A stretch of DNA of 9,102 nucleotides, taken from NCBI GenBank assembly GCA_934101685.1, contig CAKORZ010000056.1, positions 1 to 9,102 on the forward strand. Reading direction: 5' to 3'. Numbering within the stretch: position 1 is the first letter of the stretch; every line of letters begins with the position of its first letter. This document shows, one piece after another, positions 1 to 6,463 of the stretch. Origin of the DNA: an uncultured Bacilli bacterium (GTDB taxonomy: Bacteria > Bacillota_I > Bacilli_A > RFN20 > DUOF01). The notes beneath the pieces are model-generated. The model was not told the DNA's origin, did no database searches, and saw nothing but the letters and a program-made list of their open reading frames with translations. The position numbers and the translations under genes are program-made.

Positions 1-954
1 ACTAAATTTAGTGATAGTACTGTTATACAATTAAAAGAAAAAAATGTCATTGATTGGGAAGAGATTATTGGGACTATACATGAAGGAGTTTATGTTTGTA
101 TAGAAATTTATGATAATGCAGAGAATCATAAGGATGGATGCACAGCAATATATATAGATAATGTAGGACCTACAATTGATGTTGCAACATCGTTTAGAGA
201 AAATGCTAAAGATGGTGTAGATGGAATCATATATCTTAATCCTAATGATATAATTACATATACTTTGACAATCAAAGATAACATATTAGGCATTAGTGAT
301 GCATCAATAATTAATATTATTGAAAAGAAACCATATGATACTGATCATTCAATAGTTTCATGTACATTTAATGTTACATCAAAAAAAACAAAATCAAAGA
401 GAAAAGAAACTAGAAGTGGAGGAGTTTTTGATGTGATAACAGAACTAGAAGTAGTTTATGCAGTGAGTTGTTCGAAAACGACAAAATTAAAGGTGGCTTT
501 TTCTATTACTGATGAGGTAGGAAATGCTTCAGAATCTGCTAGTTATGGAAGTTTTGTTAGTGAATTCTATATAGATGGAAATGGTGGAGTAACAGTAGGT
601 GGAGGAGAAGTAGTAGATGGAGACTTTAAAGGATTATTTGATATAATTAAAAATAAAGATAAAGCGGCTCCTCAAAGTAAGCAAATAAAAATAGTAGAAG
701 AAGTAGAAATAGTAGAAGTACAAATAAAAGATAATAAATTAGAAATAGATGTAGTAGAAGATGAAGATATAGTTAATGTAGAGTATAGTATAGAAAATGA
801 AGAATATAAAGTGTTAGAAGATAATATAGTAGAATTAGGCAACAATGATATATATCATTTAAGTGTTAGAGCTAATTTAGTAAATGATATATTAGAGAAG
901 AAGTTTTTAGTATTAAAGGAAAAAGAAAAATTTGTTTTAAAAAGATTAGCTTAG
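1..954 (+). CDS. Ig-like surface protein, C-terminal part (5'-truncated by window edge)
   Basis: The frame is open from the first base of the window to a TAG at 952-954, so this is the last 317 residues of a longer protein. No start with a ribosome binding site is visible. Residues about 30-62 look like the end of one Ig-like module: a strand with Cys, then a Y-D-N-A-E-N turn, a second Cys, and I-Y-I-D-N-V-G-P-T leading into the next module. A second module follows (about 63-190), ending in S-I-T-D-E-V-G-N-A-S-E. Next come a Gly-rich linker near 195-208 and an acidic, Glu/Val/Ile-rich tail to the end. No LPxTG motif or C-terminal membrane anchor is seen, so attachment is unknown. The D-x-x-G-N turns are typical of bacterial Ig-like repeats in adhesins and other exported proteins. 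The exact family and function cannot be assigned. The tail has a strong preference for ATA and GTA codons, unlike downstream genes. Confidence 0.72.
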   Translation, partial: TKFSDSTVIQLKEKNVIDWEEIIGTIHEGVYVCIEIYDNAENHKDGCTAIYIDNVGPTIDVATSFRENAKDGVDGIIYLNPNDIITYTLTIKDNILGISDASIINIIEKKPYDTDHSIVSCTFNVTSKKTKSKRKETRSGGVFDVITELEVVYAVSCSKTTKLKVAFSITDEVGNASESASYGSFVSEFYIDGNGGVTVGGGEVVDGDFKGLFDIIKNKDKAAPQSKQIKIVEEVEIVEVQIKDNKLEIDVVEDEDIVNVEYSIENEEYKVLEDNIVELGNNDIYHLSVRANLVNDILEKKFLVLKEKEKFVLKRLA

Positions 955-967
955 CTAGTCTTTTTTT
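939..967 (+). terminator. Intrinsic terminator of the Ig-like protein gene
   Basis: A 12-bp stem pairs 939-950 (AAAAAGATTAGC) with 954-965 (GCTAGTCTTTTT), with one G-T wobble, a 3-base loop (TTA) and a T run to 967. The stop codon of the upstream gene lies in the loop and the first base of the 3' arm. It separates this gene from the block starting at 1055. Confidence 0.8.
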
Positions 968-996
968 GACTATTATAACTTTTATTAATAAACACC

Positions 997-1028
997 TTGT
1001 TATATTTTAAATTTTTTTCAAATATGAT
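997..1028 (+). promoter_or_regulatory. Possible promoter for the 1055-6463 block
   Basis: The only gap that follows a terminator and precedes the co-directional block holds a good -10-like hexamer, TATGAT (1023-1028). A TTGTTA at 997-1002 could act as -35, but its 20-base spacing is too long, so the -35 is uncertain. Transcription from here would give a leader of about 20 bases ending in the GAGGTGA ribosome binding site (1044-1050). Confidence 0.35.
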
Positions 1029-1054
1029 AATCTAAAAGAGTACGAGGTGATAGT

Positions 1055-3037
1055 ATGCGTATTAGTTCAAAAAAAGCTAGTAAAATTATGATAATTATTA
1101 TTCTTATTATAGCAATTGCTCTTCCATTTTTTATTTATTCATGCAATAGTAATAAAGTTGATAATTCAACTATGACTGCAGAAAAATATACTATGGATGC
1201 TGTTATTGATGAATATGGAGATATGCATGTTGTTGAAAAGATTAATATCGTAAATAATGAAAGCGATAATAATTATTTTTATAGAGAGATTGCTTATAAT
1301 AAAAATAATATGTTTGGCAATAGTTACACTAATAAAGCTTCATTAAGTGGTGAAGTTAAGTTTAAAGTTGAAGAAAATGATTATGTTGTTTATGATAGTA
1401 CTAATTCAACTTATTATAATTATCCTAAGCATTTTGCTGGTTTTTCTTATAATAATGATAAGGATGAAAGAGGAGATTATATTAGTTGCGGAACTGATCA
1501 AAAAAATTGCGATATGGTTTTTTATTATCATAAATCAGGTTTTGCTAAAAAAATGACACTTACATATGAATATACAATTAAAGGAGTTATTACTCAATAT
1601 AACGATATAAGTGAGTTAAACTGGGTTATGCTTGATTATCAACCAATTAAAGTAAATGATGTTACAATTAATATTACTTTACCATATGGTGGTTATAATA
1701 TAAAAAATATGAAAACATTTTTCCATGGAACTAATATGGCAAATAGAGAGTTTGTAGCAAGCAATAAAATTAAAATTACTGCTAAAAAAATGATTAGTGA
1801 TGAGCAAATTGAAGTTAGATTATTATTAAATAATGATAGTTTTGGTAGTATAAGAGATGAAAACAAAGTTAACATTAATGCTTTAAATAGTATACTAGAT
1901 TTTGAAAAAGACCAAAGTAAAACAGCAAATTTAAAGTATGTGCTTGGAATTGTAGTAACTATTACTTTATATGTAATTTTTATAGTTATTGTAGGATTTA
2001 TGACAGTAATATGTTATAAAAAGTATGATAAAGAATTCCCAACTGATTTTATGAATGATTATCATATGGAGTTGCCTGCGGAGTATCCTCCAGCAGTTAT
2101 GAGTTACTTATATAAATTTAGAGAAATAAATGATGATGATTTGAGTGCTACATTACTAGATTTAGTTAGAAGAAAATATTTGATATTAGATGATAATAAT
2201 TCTGGAATCAATGATAAAAATCCTAATTATATAATTAAATTAAATACAGAAAAGGATCAAAGTGATTTGTTAGAGTATGAAAAATTCTTAATTAAATGGT
2301 TTATTGATGATATAGGAAGTGATAACCAAGTAAGCGCTAATCAGATAAAGAGTTATTGTGATAGTGTGTCTGGAGCAGAAGAATATAGAAAAAAAAGTAA
2401 TAGATGGAATAATTTGGTTGAAAAAGAAGGCGAAAAATATAAGTTTTTTGATGATACTATTCACAAAGCAAAGAAAAAATATATTGCTTTAGGTTTTGCA
2501 TTAATTTTATTTGAATTTATGGGATTAATGCTTATTTCTAGTTATAGTGGATATGAGTTAGGATTTTCATTAGTGGCTAGTGCTTTTTTAATAGGAGTAG
2601 CATTTATACTATATGTTAGTAATTTTGATAGAAGAAGTAAGTCAGGTAATGAAGATTTTGTTAGATGGCGTGCTTTTAAAAAGTTCTTAGAAGATTTTTC
2701 TAACTTTAAAGAATATCCTGTCACTTCAATTATACTTTGGGAACATTATTTAGTATACGCAACTAGTTTTGGAATTGCAGATAAAGTAATGGAACAATTA
2801 AAATTGAAGTTGGATTTAAATGATATCAATGAACAAACAACATTTGTTACATATTTTGGTTATCATCATCCTATTAATTGTATTAATAACTCAGTTAGAG
2901 CAATGAGAACCTCTTATATGACAACTATGGCTAAGCAAACTTCTCAAAGAGTTGGTGGCGGAAGCGGTGGTGGAGGATTTAGTGGCGGTTCTTCATTCGG
3001 CGGAGGCGGAGGCTCTTTCGGTGGCGGCCATCGCTAA
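1055..3037 (+). CDS. DUF2207-family predicted membrane protein with Gly-rich tail
   Basis: The 660-residue architecture matches the DUF2207 family (predicted membrane proteins, function unknown). In order: an N-terminal hydrophobic segment (about 11-28) acting as signal or anchor; an extracytoplasmic beta-rich domain (about 40-285); a transmembrane helix (about 296-320); a cytoplasmic part with the family-typical L-P-A-E-Y-P-P-A (340-347) and a D-D-L-S-A-T-L-L-D-L-V-R-R-K-Y stretch (361-375); two closely spaced helices (about 476-496 and 501-522); a conserved W-R-A-F-K-K-F-L-E-D-F region (538-548) with L-W-E-H-Y-L-V-Y-A (561-569); and a tail of almost only Gly/Ser/Phe (634-659). Such a low-complexity tail is usual in this family. 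Cys30 follows the first hydrophobic segment, but the preceding I-Y-S is a poor lipobox. Start ATG 1055 is supported by GAGGTGA at 1044-1050. glgA begins 40 bases downstream, probably on the same transcript. The catalytic or structural role is not known. Confidence 0.85.
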   Translation: MRISSKKASKIMIIIILIIAIALPFFIYSCNSNKVDNSTMTAEKYTMDAVIDEYGDMHVVEKINIVNNESDNNYFYREIAYNKNNMFGNSYTNKASLSGEVKFKVEENDYVVYDSTNSTYYNYPKHFAGFSYNNDKDERGDYISCGTDQKNCDMVFYYHKSGFAKKMTLTYEYTIKGVITQYNDISELNWVMLDYQPIKVNDVTINITLPYGGYNIKNMKTFFHGTNMANREFVASNKIKITAKKMISDEQIEVRLLLNNDSFGSIRDENKVNINALNSILDFEKDQSKTANLKYVLGIVVTITLYVIFIVIVGFMTVICYKKYDKEFPTDFMNDYHMELPAEYPPAVMSYLYKFREINDDDLSATLLDLVRRKYLILDDNNSGINDKNPNYIIKLNTEKDQSDLLEYEKFLIKWFIDDIGSDNQVSANQIKSYCDSVSGAEEYRKKSNRWNNLVEKEGEKYKFFDDTIHKAKKKYIALGFALILFEFMGLMLISSYSGYELGFSLVASAFLIGVAFILYVSNFDRRSKSGNEDFVRWRAFKKFLEDFSNFKEYPVTSIILWEHYLVYATSFGIADKVMEQLKLKLDLNDINEQTTFVTYFGYHHPINCINNSVRAMRTSYMTTMAKQTSQRVGGGSGGGGFSGGSSFGGGGGSFGGGHR

Positions 3038-3077
3038 TAAAAATGTATTATAGTATTGAGGGGAGTAAAGAATTAAA

Positions 3078-4517
3078 ATGAAATTAATGTTTGTAGCAAC
3101 AGAGTGTGCACCTTTTATTAAAACTGGCGGACTTGCAGATGTAATTGGTGCTTTACCAGTATATTTGAAAGAAAAATTAGAAGATGAAATAGTAGTTATT
3201 CCTTTATTTAAAAAAGTAAAAGAAAAATATTTTGATAAAATGTCATATGTTGGTGAAGTTTATTTTTCTATGTCATGGAGAAAGCAGATGGCTAAAATAT
3301 ATACTTTAGAAATGAATGATGTTAAGTATTATTTTGTTGAAAATGATTATTATTTTTATAGAGATAGTATTTATGGTGGGTATGATGAAATTGAAAGATT
3401 TGCTTTCTTTAATTTTGCAAGTCTGGAACTATTAAAACTAATAGATTACCATCCTGATATTATACATGTTCATGATTGGCAAACTGCAATGATACCTGTA
3501 TTATACAAAGAGAAGTATCGTTATGAAAAAGGCTTTGATCATATTAGAACAATGTTAACTATCCATAATCCAGCTTTCCAAGGATTTTGCCAAAGAGAGG
3601 CATTAGGAAATCTATTTAATTTACCTTATTATTTATATGATAATGGAGCTGCTAGATTTGGTGATTGTGTATCTACTTTAAAAGCAGGTATCGTTTATAG
3701 TGATTATTTGTCTACTGTTAGCCCTACTAATGCTAAAGAATTATTAAAAGGTGATTATGCATATGGGTTAGAATCAGTTTTAAAATATCGTAAGGATGAT
3801 TTCTTTGGTATTTTAAATGGCCTAGATTATGTTGAAAATAATCCTGCAAAAGATAAATTATTAACTACTACATATACATTTAATACAATTGAAAAGAAAC
3901 TAATAAATAAGGAAGCACTTCAAAAACAATTTTGTATAGAAGTTAACCCTAATAAAATGTTACTTGGCGTTGTATCTAGATTAACTCCTCAAAAAGGAAT
4001 TAATTTAATTACAAATAGTATTCCTTGGATGGTTAAAAATAACATGCAAGTAGTAATACTTGGAACTGGAGATAGTGAACTAGAAAAGGCAGTTCAATAT
4101 TATCGTGATACATATCCTAATGATGTTGGTGTATATCTTGGATTTTCTAATGAATTAGCACATAAAGTATATGGAGGATGTGATATGTTTTTAATGCCTT
4201 CTTTATATGAACCATGTGGGCTATCTCAAATGATTTCTCAAAGATATGGTACTGTTCCTTTGGTTAGAGAAGTTGGTGGGTTAAAGGATAGTGTAGAACC
4301 ATATAATGAATATACTAAGACAGGAACAGGTTTTTCATTTACACATCATAGTGGCGAAGACTTAAGAAAAATGCTTTATTATGCTTCAACATTCTATTTC
4401 AATAAGAAAGATGAATGGATGTCAATAGTAGAACAATGTATGAAAAAGAATAACAGTTGGACTAAATCTGCTGCTGAATACTTGAAAGTTTATAATAATT
4501 TGTTAAAATATAAATAG
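3078..4517 (+). CDS. glgA: Glycogen (starch) synthase, GT5 family
   Basis: Transfers glucose from ADP-glucose to the non-reducing end of an alpha-1,4-glucan in cytoplasmic glycogen synthesis (EC 2.4.1.21). The 479 residues equal the usual bacterial GlgA length. The N-terminus reads M-K-L-M-F-V-A-T-E-C-A-P-F, followed by the ADP-glucose-binding K-T-G-G-L (Lys15-Leu19). H-V-H-D-W-Q lies at 130-135. In the C-terminal half, V-S-R-L-T-P-Q-K-G supplies Arg301 and Lys306, and E-P-C-G-L-S-Q supplies Glu378 and Cys380; these correspond to the conserved active-site positions of GT-B glycogen synthases. Both Rossmann halves appear intact, with no frameshift. A GAGGGGAG stretch at 3058-3065 precedes ATG 3078 at slightly long spacing, and an in-frame TAA at 3066 excludes an earlier start. 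No glgB, glgC, glgD or glgP lies in the window, so this copy sits apart from a glycogen cluster, or that cluster is elsewhere. Confidence 0.97.
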   Translation: MKLMFVATECAPFIKTGGLADVIGALPVYLKEKLEDEIVVIPLFKKVKEKYFDKMSYVGEVYFSMSWRKQMAKIYTLEMNDVKYYFVENDYYFYRDSIYGGYDEIERFAFFNFASLELLKLIDYHPDIIHVHDWQTAMIPVLYKEKYRYEKGFDHIRTMLTIHNPAFQGFCQREALGNLFNLPYYLYDNGAARFGDCVSTLKAGIVYSDYLSTVSPTNAKELLKGDYAYGLESVLKYRKDDFFGILNGLDYVENNPAKDKLLTTTYTFNTIEKKLINKEALQKQFCIEVNPNKMLLGVVSRLTPQKGINLITNSIPWMVKNNMQVVILGTGDSELEKAVQYYRDTYPNDVGVYLGFSNELAHKVYGGCDMFLMPSLYEPCGLSQMISQRYGTVPLVREVGGLKDSVEPYNEYTKTGTGFSFTHHSGEDLRKMLYYASTFYFNKKDEWMSIVEQCMKKNNSWTKSAAEYLKVYNNLLKYK

Positions 4518-4528
4518 TCGTGAATAAT

Positions 4529-4557
4529 CCTTGTTATTAAATTATTTAATAATGGGG
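4529..4557 (+). promoter_or_regulatory. Hairpin covering the ribosome binding site of the first CPBP gene
   Basis: In the glgA-CPBP gap, 4529-4541 (CCTTGTTATTAAA) pairs with 4545-4557 (TTTAATAATGGGG) over 13 bp, including three G-U wobbles, around a TTA loop. The four Gs of the 3' arm belong to the GGGGG (4554-4558) that serves the next start. No T run follows, so this is not a terminator. It could reduce translation initiation of the downstream gene or act as an RNA-processing site; no function is shown. Confidence 0.5.
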
Positions 4558-4558
4558 G
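4554..4558 (+). promoter_or_regulatory. Ribosome binding site deciding the GTG start at 4566
   Basis: GGGGG sits 7 bases before GTG 4566, which is standard spacing. It leaves only one base before ATG 4560, too close for that codon to be used. Confidence 0.6.
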
Positions 4559-4565
4559 TATGGGT

Positions 4566-5312
4566 GTGAATAAGAGTTTAATTAAAGATTTATTAATTTT
4601 TGTATTTAGTTTTGTTTTATATTATATTTTTGGTACTGGTTTAATATATTTGATATTAAAGGCTATTTATAATGCGAATAATAGCCTTTTTCCTGCATAT
4701 ATAAACGATGAAAGTTTTACTGAAAGAGGATTATCAAATATAGCACAACTAATAAGTTCAATCATAATATTAGTTTTAATTATAATTATTTATTTTAAAG
4801 ATTTAAAAGGTCATTTTTCATTTTTTAAGAGTTATAAGTTGGTATTTAAAACTTTAGGATATGCATTATTTGTGTATTTTGTTACTATTTGTTATAACTT
4901 GTTTTTACCTCTTGCTGGAGGAACTGGAGAAGATGGTAGTAATGTTGCTTTAATAAAATCATCTATGAAGAATCAGTTTTTTATAATGTTAGTGCTTGTT
5001 GTGTTTATAGGTCCTGTTATTGAAGAATTATTATTTAGGTTTATTCCTTTTAAAGCATTAAAAAATAAAATACCTGGGTGGAGTTTGATTTTAATTACTA
5101 CTATTTTATTTACTGTTCCACACATGCTTTCCTTATTTAAAAGTAATGATTTATTAGGAGACATTTTAGCTTTACCTAAATATTTGATAATAGGTTGTAT
5201 GATAGGAAGCTATTATTACAAAAATAATGAAATAGGGAGGTCTATTTTAATACATATGGTGTATAATATAATATCATTTGTATTAATGAGTATTTCGTTA
5301 TCATTAATCTAG
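4566..5312 (+). CDS. CPBP-family intramembrane metalloprotease (CAAX/Abi type), first copy
   Basis: A polytopic membrane protein of 248 residues from GTG 4566. The three CPBP (PF02517, Abi/CAAX protease) motifs are present in the C-terminal half: E-E-L-L-F-R (Glu153, Glu154, Arg158), F-T-V-P-H (His186) and H-M-V-Y-N (His230, Asn234). These are the glutamate and histidine positions assigned to metal binding and catalysis in this family. Hydrophobic stretches before and between the motifs fit roughly six to eight membrane helices. Bacterial members act as membrane proteases, in bacteriocin self-immunity, or in unknown envelope roles; the substrate here cannot be told. ATG 4560 lies two codons upstream but is too close to the GGGGG ribosome binding site. 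A sister gene follows 13 bases later, so the two are surely co-transcribed. Upstream glgA has no terminator between. A terminator-like hairpin lies inside this coding sequence at 4658-4691. Confidence 0.88.
   Translation: MNKSLIKDLLIFVFSFVLYYIFGTGLIYLILKAIYNANNSLFPAYINDESFTERGLSNIAQLISSIIILVLIIIIYFKDLKGHFSFFKSYKLVFKTLGYALFVYFVTICYNLFLPLAGGTGEDGSNVALIKSSMKNQFFIMLVLVVFIGPVIEELLFRFIPFKALKNKIPGWSLILITTILFTVPHMLSLFKSNDLLGDILALPKYLIIGCMIGSYYYKNNEIGRSILIHMVYNIISFVLMSISLSLI
4658..4691 (+). terminator. Terminator-like hairpin inside the first CPBP gene
   Basis: A perfect 10-bp stem, AAAGGCTATT (4658-4667) with AATAGCCTTT (4680-4689), has a 12-base loop and is followed by T to 4691 (five Ts from 4687). 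It begins about 90 bases into the coding sequence. By shape it is an intrinsic terminator, but only three stem pairs are G-C and it lies inside a translated gene, so ribosomes would normally disrupt it. It may act only on untranslated message, or be chance. Confidence 0.4.
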
Positions 5313-5325
5313 AAAGGAATGTTTT

Positions 5326-6114
5326 ATGGAAAGAGAATATTTAGTAAAAAATTCTAGTATAGCTATTAAAGGTGGGTTAAATGGGATATTTGGATCTACT
5401 ATTTATAGTATTCTTTTATCATTGCTACTTTCAATTATATTAACTGCTTCTATAGTTAGTAAAAATCCTGGTGTTAGTGAGGAAGCATTGCAAGCTTTAG
5501 TTAATGAGAAATATGATTCGTTTCCTTATTCTTTAATTGTGTCTATTATTGCTAATGTTATTACATTTTTATTATTTGTAGTTGTAATTGGAAAAGAGCA
5601 AATAAAAATAATTTTAAAAAATATATTTACATCTAAGGCATTAAAATATGGATTAATAACAGCGTTATGTATAGTTTCAGTTTCCATAATTTATAATAGT
5701 GCTATAACTGCTATTTTTAATTTAGATGGTGGGGGAAATGCTAATCAAGAAGGGGTTACCTCATTAATTTCTAAAAGCCCAATTTTAGGGTTTATATCAG
5801 TTGTTTTGTTAGCGCCAATTGTTGAAGAATTGACTTATAGATATTGTTTATTTGGTGGTATTAGTAAAAAGAAAAAATGGCTTGCTTATTTAGTGTCAGG
5901 CTTAGTATTTATGGCGATGCATTCAATATCATCATTTAGTGAAGCTGGTGGGCTTAATAAAGCATTTGTGCAAGAGTTAATATACTTACCACCTTATTTA
6001 TTTTCGGGATTGGCTTTATGTTATGCATATGATAAGTCTGGCTATTTGGGCTCAGGAATAAGTGCCCATTTGTTTAATAATCTACTTTCTTTTATGATGG
6101 TAGTTTTATTATAA
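5326..6114 (+). CDS. CPBP-family intramembrane metalloprotease (CAAX/Abi type), second copy
   Basis: A 262-residue polytopic membrane protein with all three CPBP motifs: E-E-L-T-Y-R (Glu167, Glu168, Arg172), F-M-A-M-H (His199) and H-L-F-N-N (His248, Asn252). Hydrophobic segments near 25-45, 70-92, 108-130, 150-166, 188-200, 213-233 and 246-262 suit a multi-helix fold. It resembles its upstream neighbour in layout (soluble Gly/Asn-rich loop just before the catalytic helix, then the motifs in order) but differs widely in sequence, so the pair looks like an old duplication or two separate members, not a recent copy. The start at ATG 5326 has AGAAAGGAA (5311-5319) six bases upstream, overlapping the previous stop codon. 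Both copies appear catalytically complete. Substrate and role are unknown; envelope protein processing or immunity to a peptide toxin are the usual suggestions, but no bacteriocin gene is seen here. Confidence 0.88.
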   Translation: MEREYLVKNSSIAIKGGLNGIFGSTIYSILLSLLLSIILTASIVSKNPGVSEEALQALVNEKYDSFPYSLIVSIIANVITFLLFVVVIGKEQIKIILKNIFTSKALKYGLITALCIVSVSIIYNSAITAIFNLDGGGNANQEGVTSLISKSPILGFISVVLLAPIVEELTYRYCLFGGISKKKKWLAYLVSGLVFMAMHSISSFSEAGGLNKAFVQELIYLPPYLFSGLALCYAYDKSGYLGSGISAHLFNNLLSFMMVVLL

Positions 6115-6120
6115 TCTGGT

Positions 6121-6126
6121 TATAAT
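6121..6126 (+). promoter_or_regulatory. Possible -10 element before trxA
   Basis: TATAAT is an exact consensus -10 hexamer in the short gap before thioredoxin, but no TTGACA-like -35 is found 16-19 bases upstream. The start of transcription would fall at about 6133, on the ribosome binding site itself. Such hexamers are frequent by chance in DNA this AT-rich. Confidence 0.25.
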
Positions 6127-6132
6127 AGTAAT

Positions 6133-6137
6133 GGAGG
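6133..6137 (+). promoter_or_regulatory. Ribosome binding site deciding the trxA start
   Basis: GGAGG stands 8 bases before ATG 6146. The earlier in-frame ATG at 6131 overlaps this site and so cannot be served by it. The thioredoxin fold also begins normally from 6146. Confidence 0.8.
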
Positions 6138-6145
6138 AATTAAAA

Positions 6146-6463
6146 ATGAGTGAAATAGTTATAAAAAGCGAAGAAGAATTTAATAATATAGTAGAAAAAG
6201 GAGTTACATTAGTTGACTTTTTTGCTGTTTGGTGTGGTCCTTGCAAAATGCTTGCTCCTATTATTGAAGAAATATCAGAAGAATATGAAGGAAAACTAAA
6301 GGTATGTAAAGTTGATGTTGATGAAGTTGATTCATTAGCTTATAAGTATGGTATTAGATCAATTCCTACACTTATTTATTTTAAAGATGGGAAGGTAAAA
6401 GATGCAGCAGTAGGTTTTCAAGATAAGAAAACTATTATTTCAACAATAGAAAAATACTTATAA
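6146..6463 (+). CDS. trxA: Thioredoxin
   Basis: A small cytoplasmic protein-disulfide reductant of 105 residues, the usual thioredoxin size. The active site W-C-G-P-C is at Trp29-Cys33, within V-D-F-F-A-V-W-C-G-P-C-K. The buried Asp24 precedes it, and the cis-proline loop S-I-P-T (Pro74) and the final helix with K-D-G-K before it complete the fold. Cysteines 30 and 33 would be kept reduced by thioredoxin reductase, whose gene is not in this window. It is the last gene of the plus-strand block, 31 bases after the second CPBP gene, with its own strong GGAGG site. Its last 29 bases overlap the 3' end of the convergent Ig-repeat gene. Confidence 0.96.
   Translation: MSEIVIKSEEEFNNIVEKGVTLVDFFAVWCGPCKMLAPIIEEISEEYEGKLKVCKVDVDEVDSLAYKYGIRSIPTLIYFKDGKVKDAAVGFQDKKTIISTIEKYL

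Noticed and set aside
265..267. TTG at 265 as the start of the first gene
   Set aside because: The frame is open back to base 1 with Ig-like sequence throughout, and no ribosome binding site precedes the TTG, so the gene is truncated by the window.
966..994. TTGACT (966-971) with a -10 seventeen bases on, as a promoter
   Set aside because: The hexamer at 989-994 (TAAACA) is a poor -10, and the TTGAC arises at the end of the terminator T run.
1347..1875. Short open frames inside the DUF2207 gene (1347-1556 plus strand, 1693-1875 minus strand) and similar ones at 2542-2724, 4973-5164 and 6907-7110
   Set aside because: They are shadows in other frames of well-supported genes, with no ribosome binding site or recognisable protein.
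2954..3034. GC-rich Gly/Ser-coding stretch as an inserted repeat element
   Set aside because: It is the normal glycine-rich tail of DUF2207 proteins; the local GC rise follows from glycine codons.
4560..4562. ATG 4560 as the start of the first CPBP gene
   Set aside because: Only one base separates it from the GGGGG ribosome binding site; GTG 4566 has proper spacing.
6131..6133. ATG 6131 as the thioredoxin start
   Set aside because: It overlaps the GGAGG that serves ATG 6146, and would add five residues not part of a normal thioredoxin.
6414..6432. Small hairpin GTTTTC/GAAAAC as a terminator for the minus-strand Ig gene
   Set aside because: The stem has only 6 bp and no T run follows on the minus strand; it lies in trxA coding sequence.
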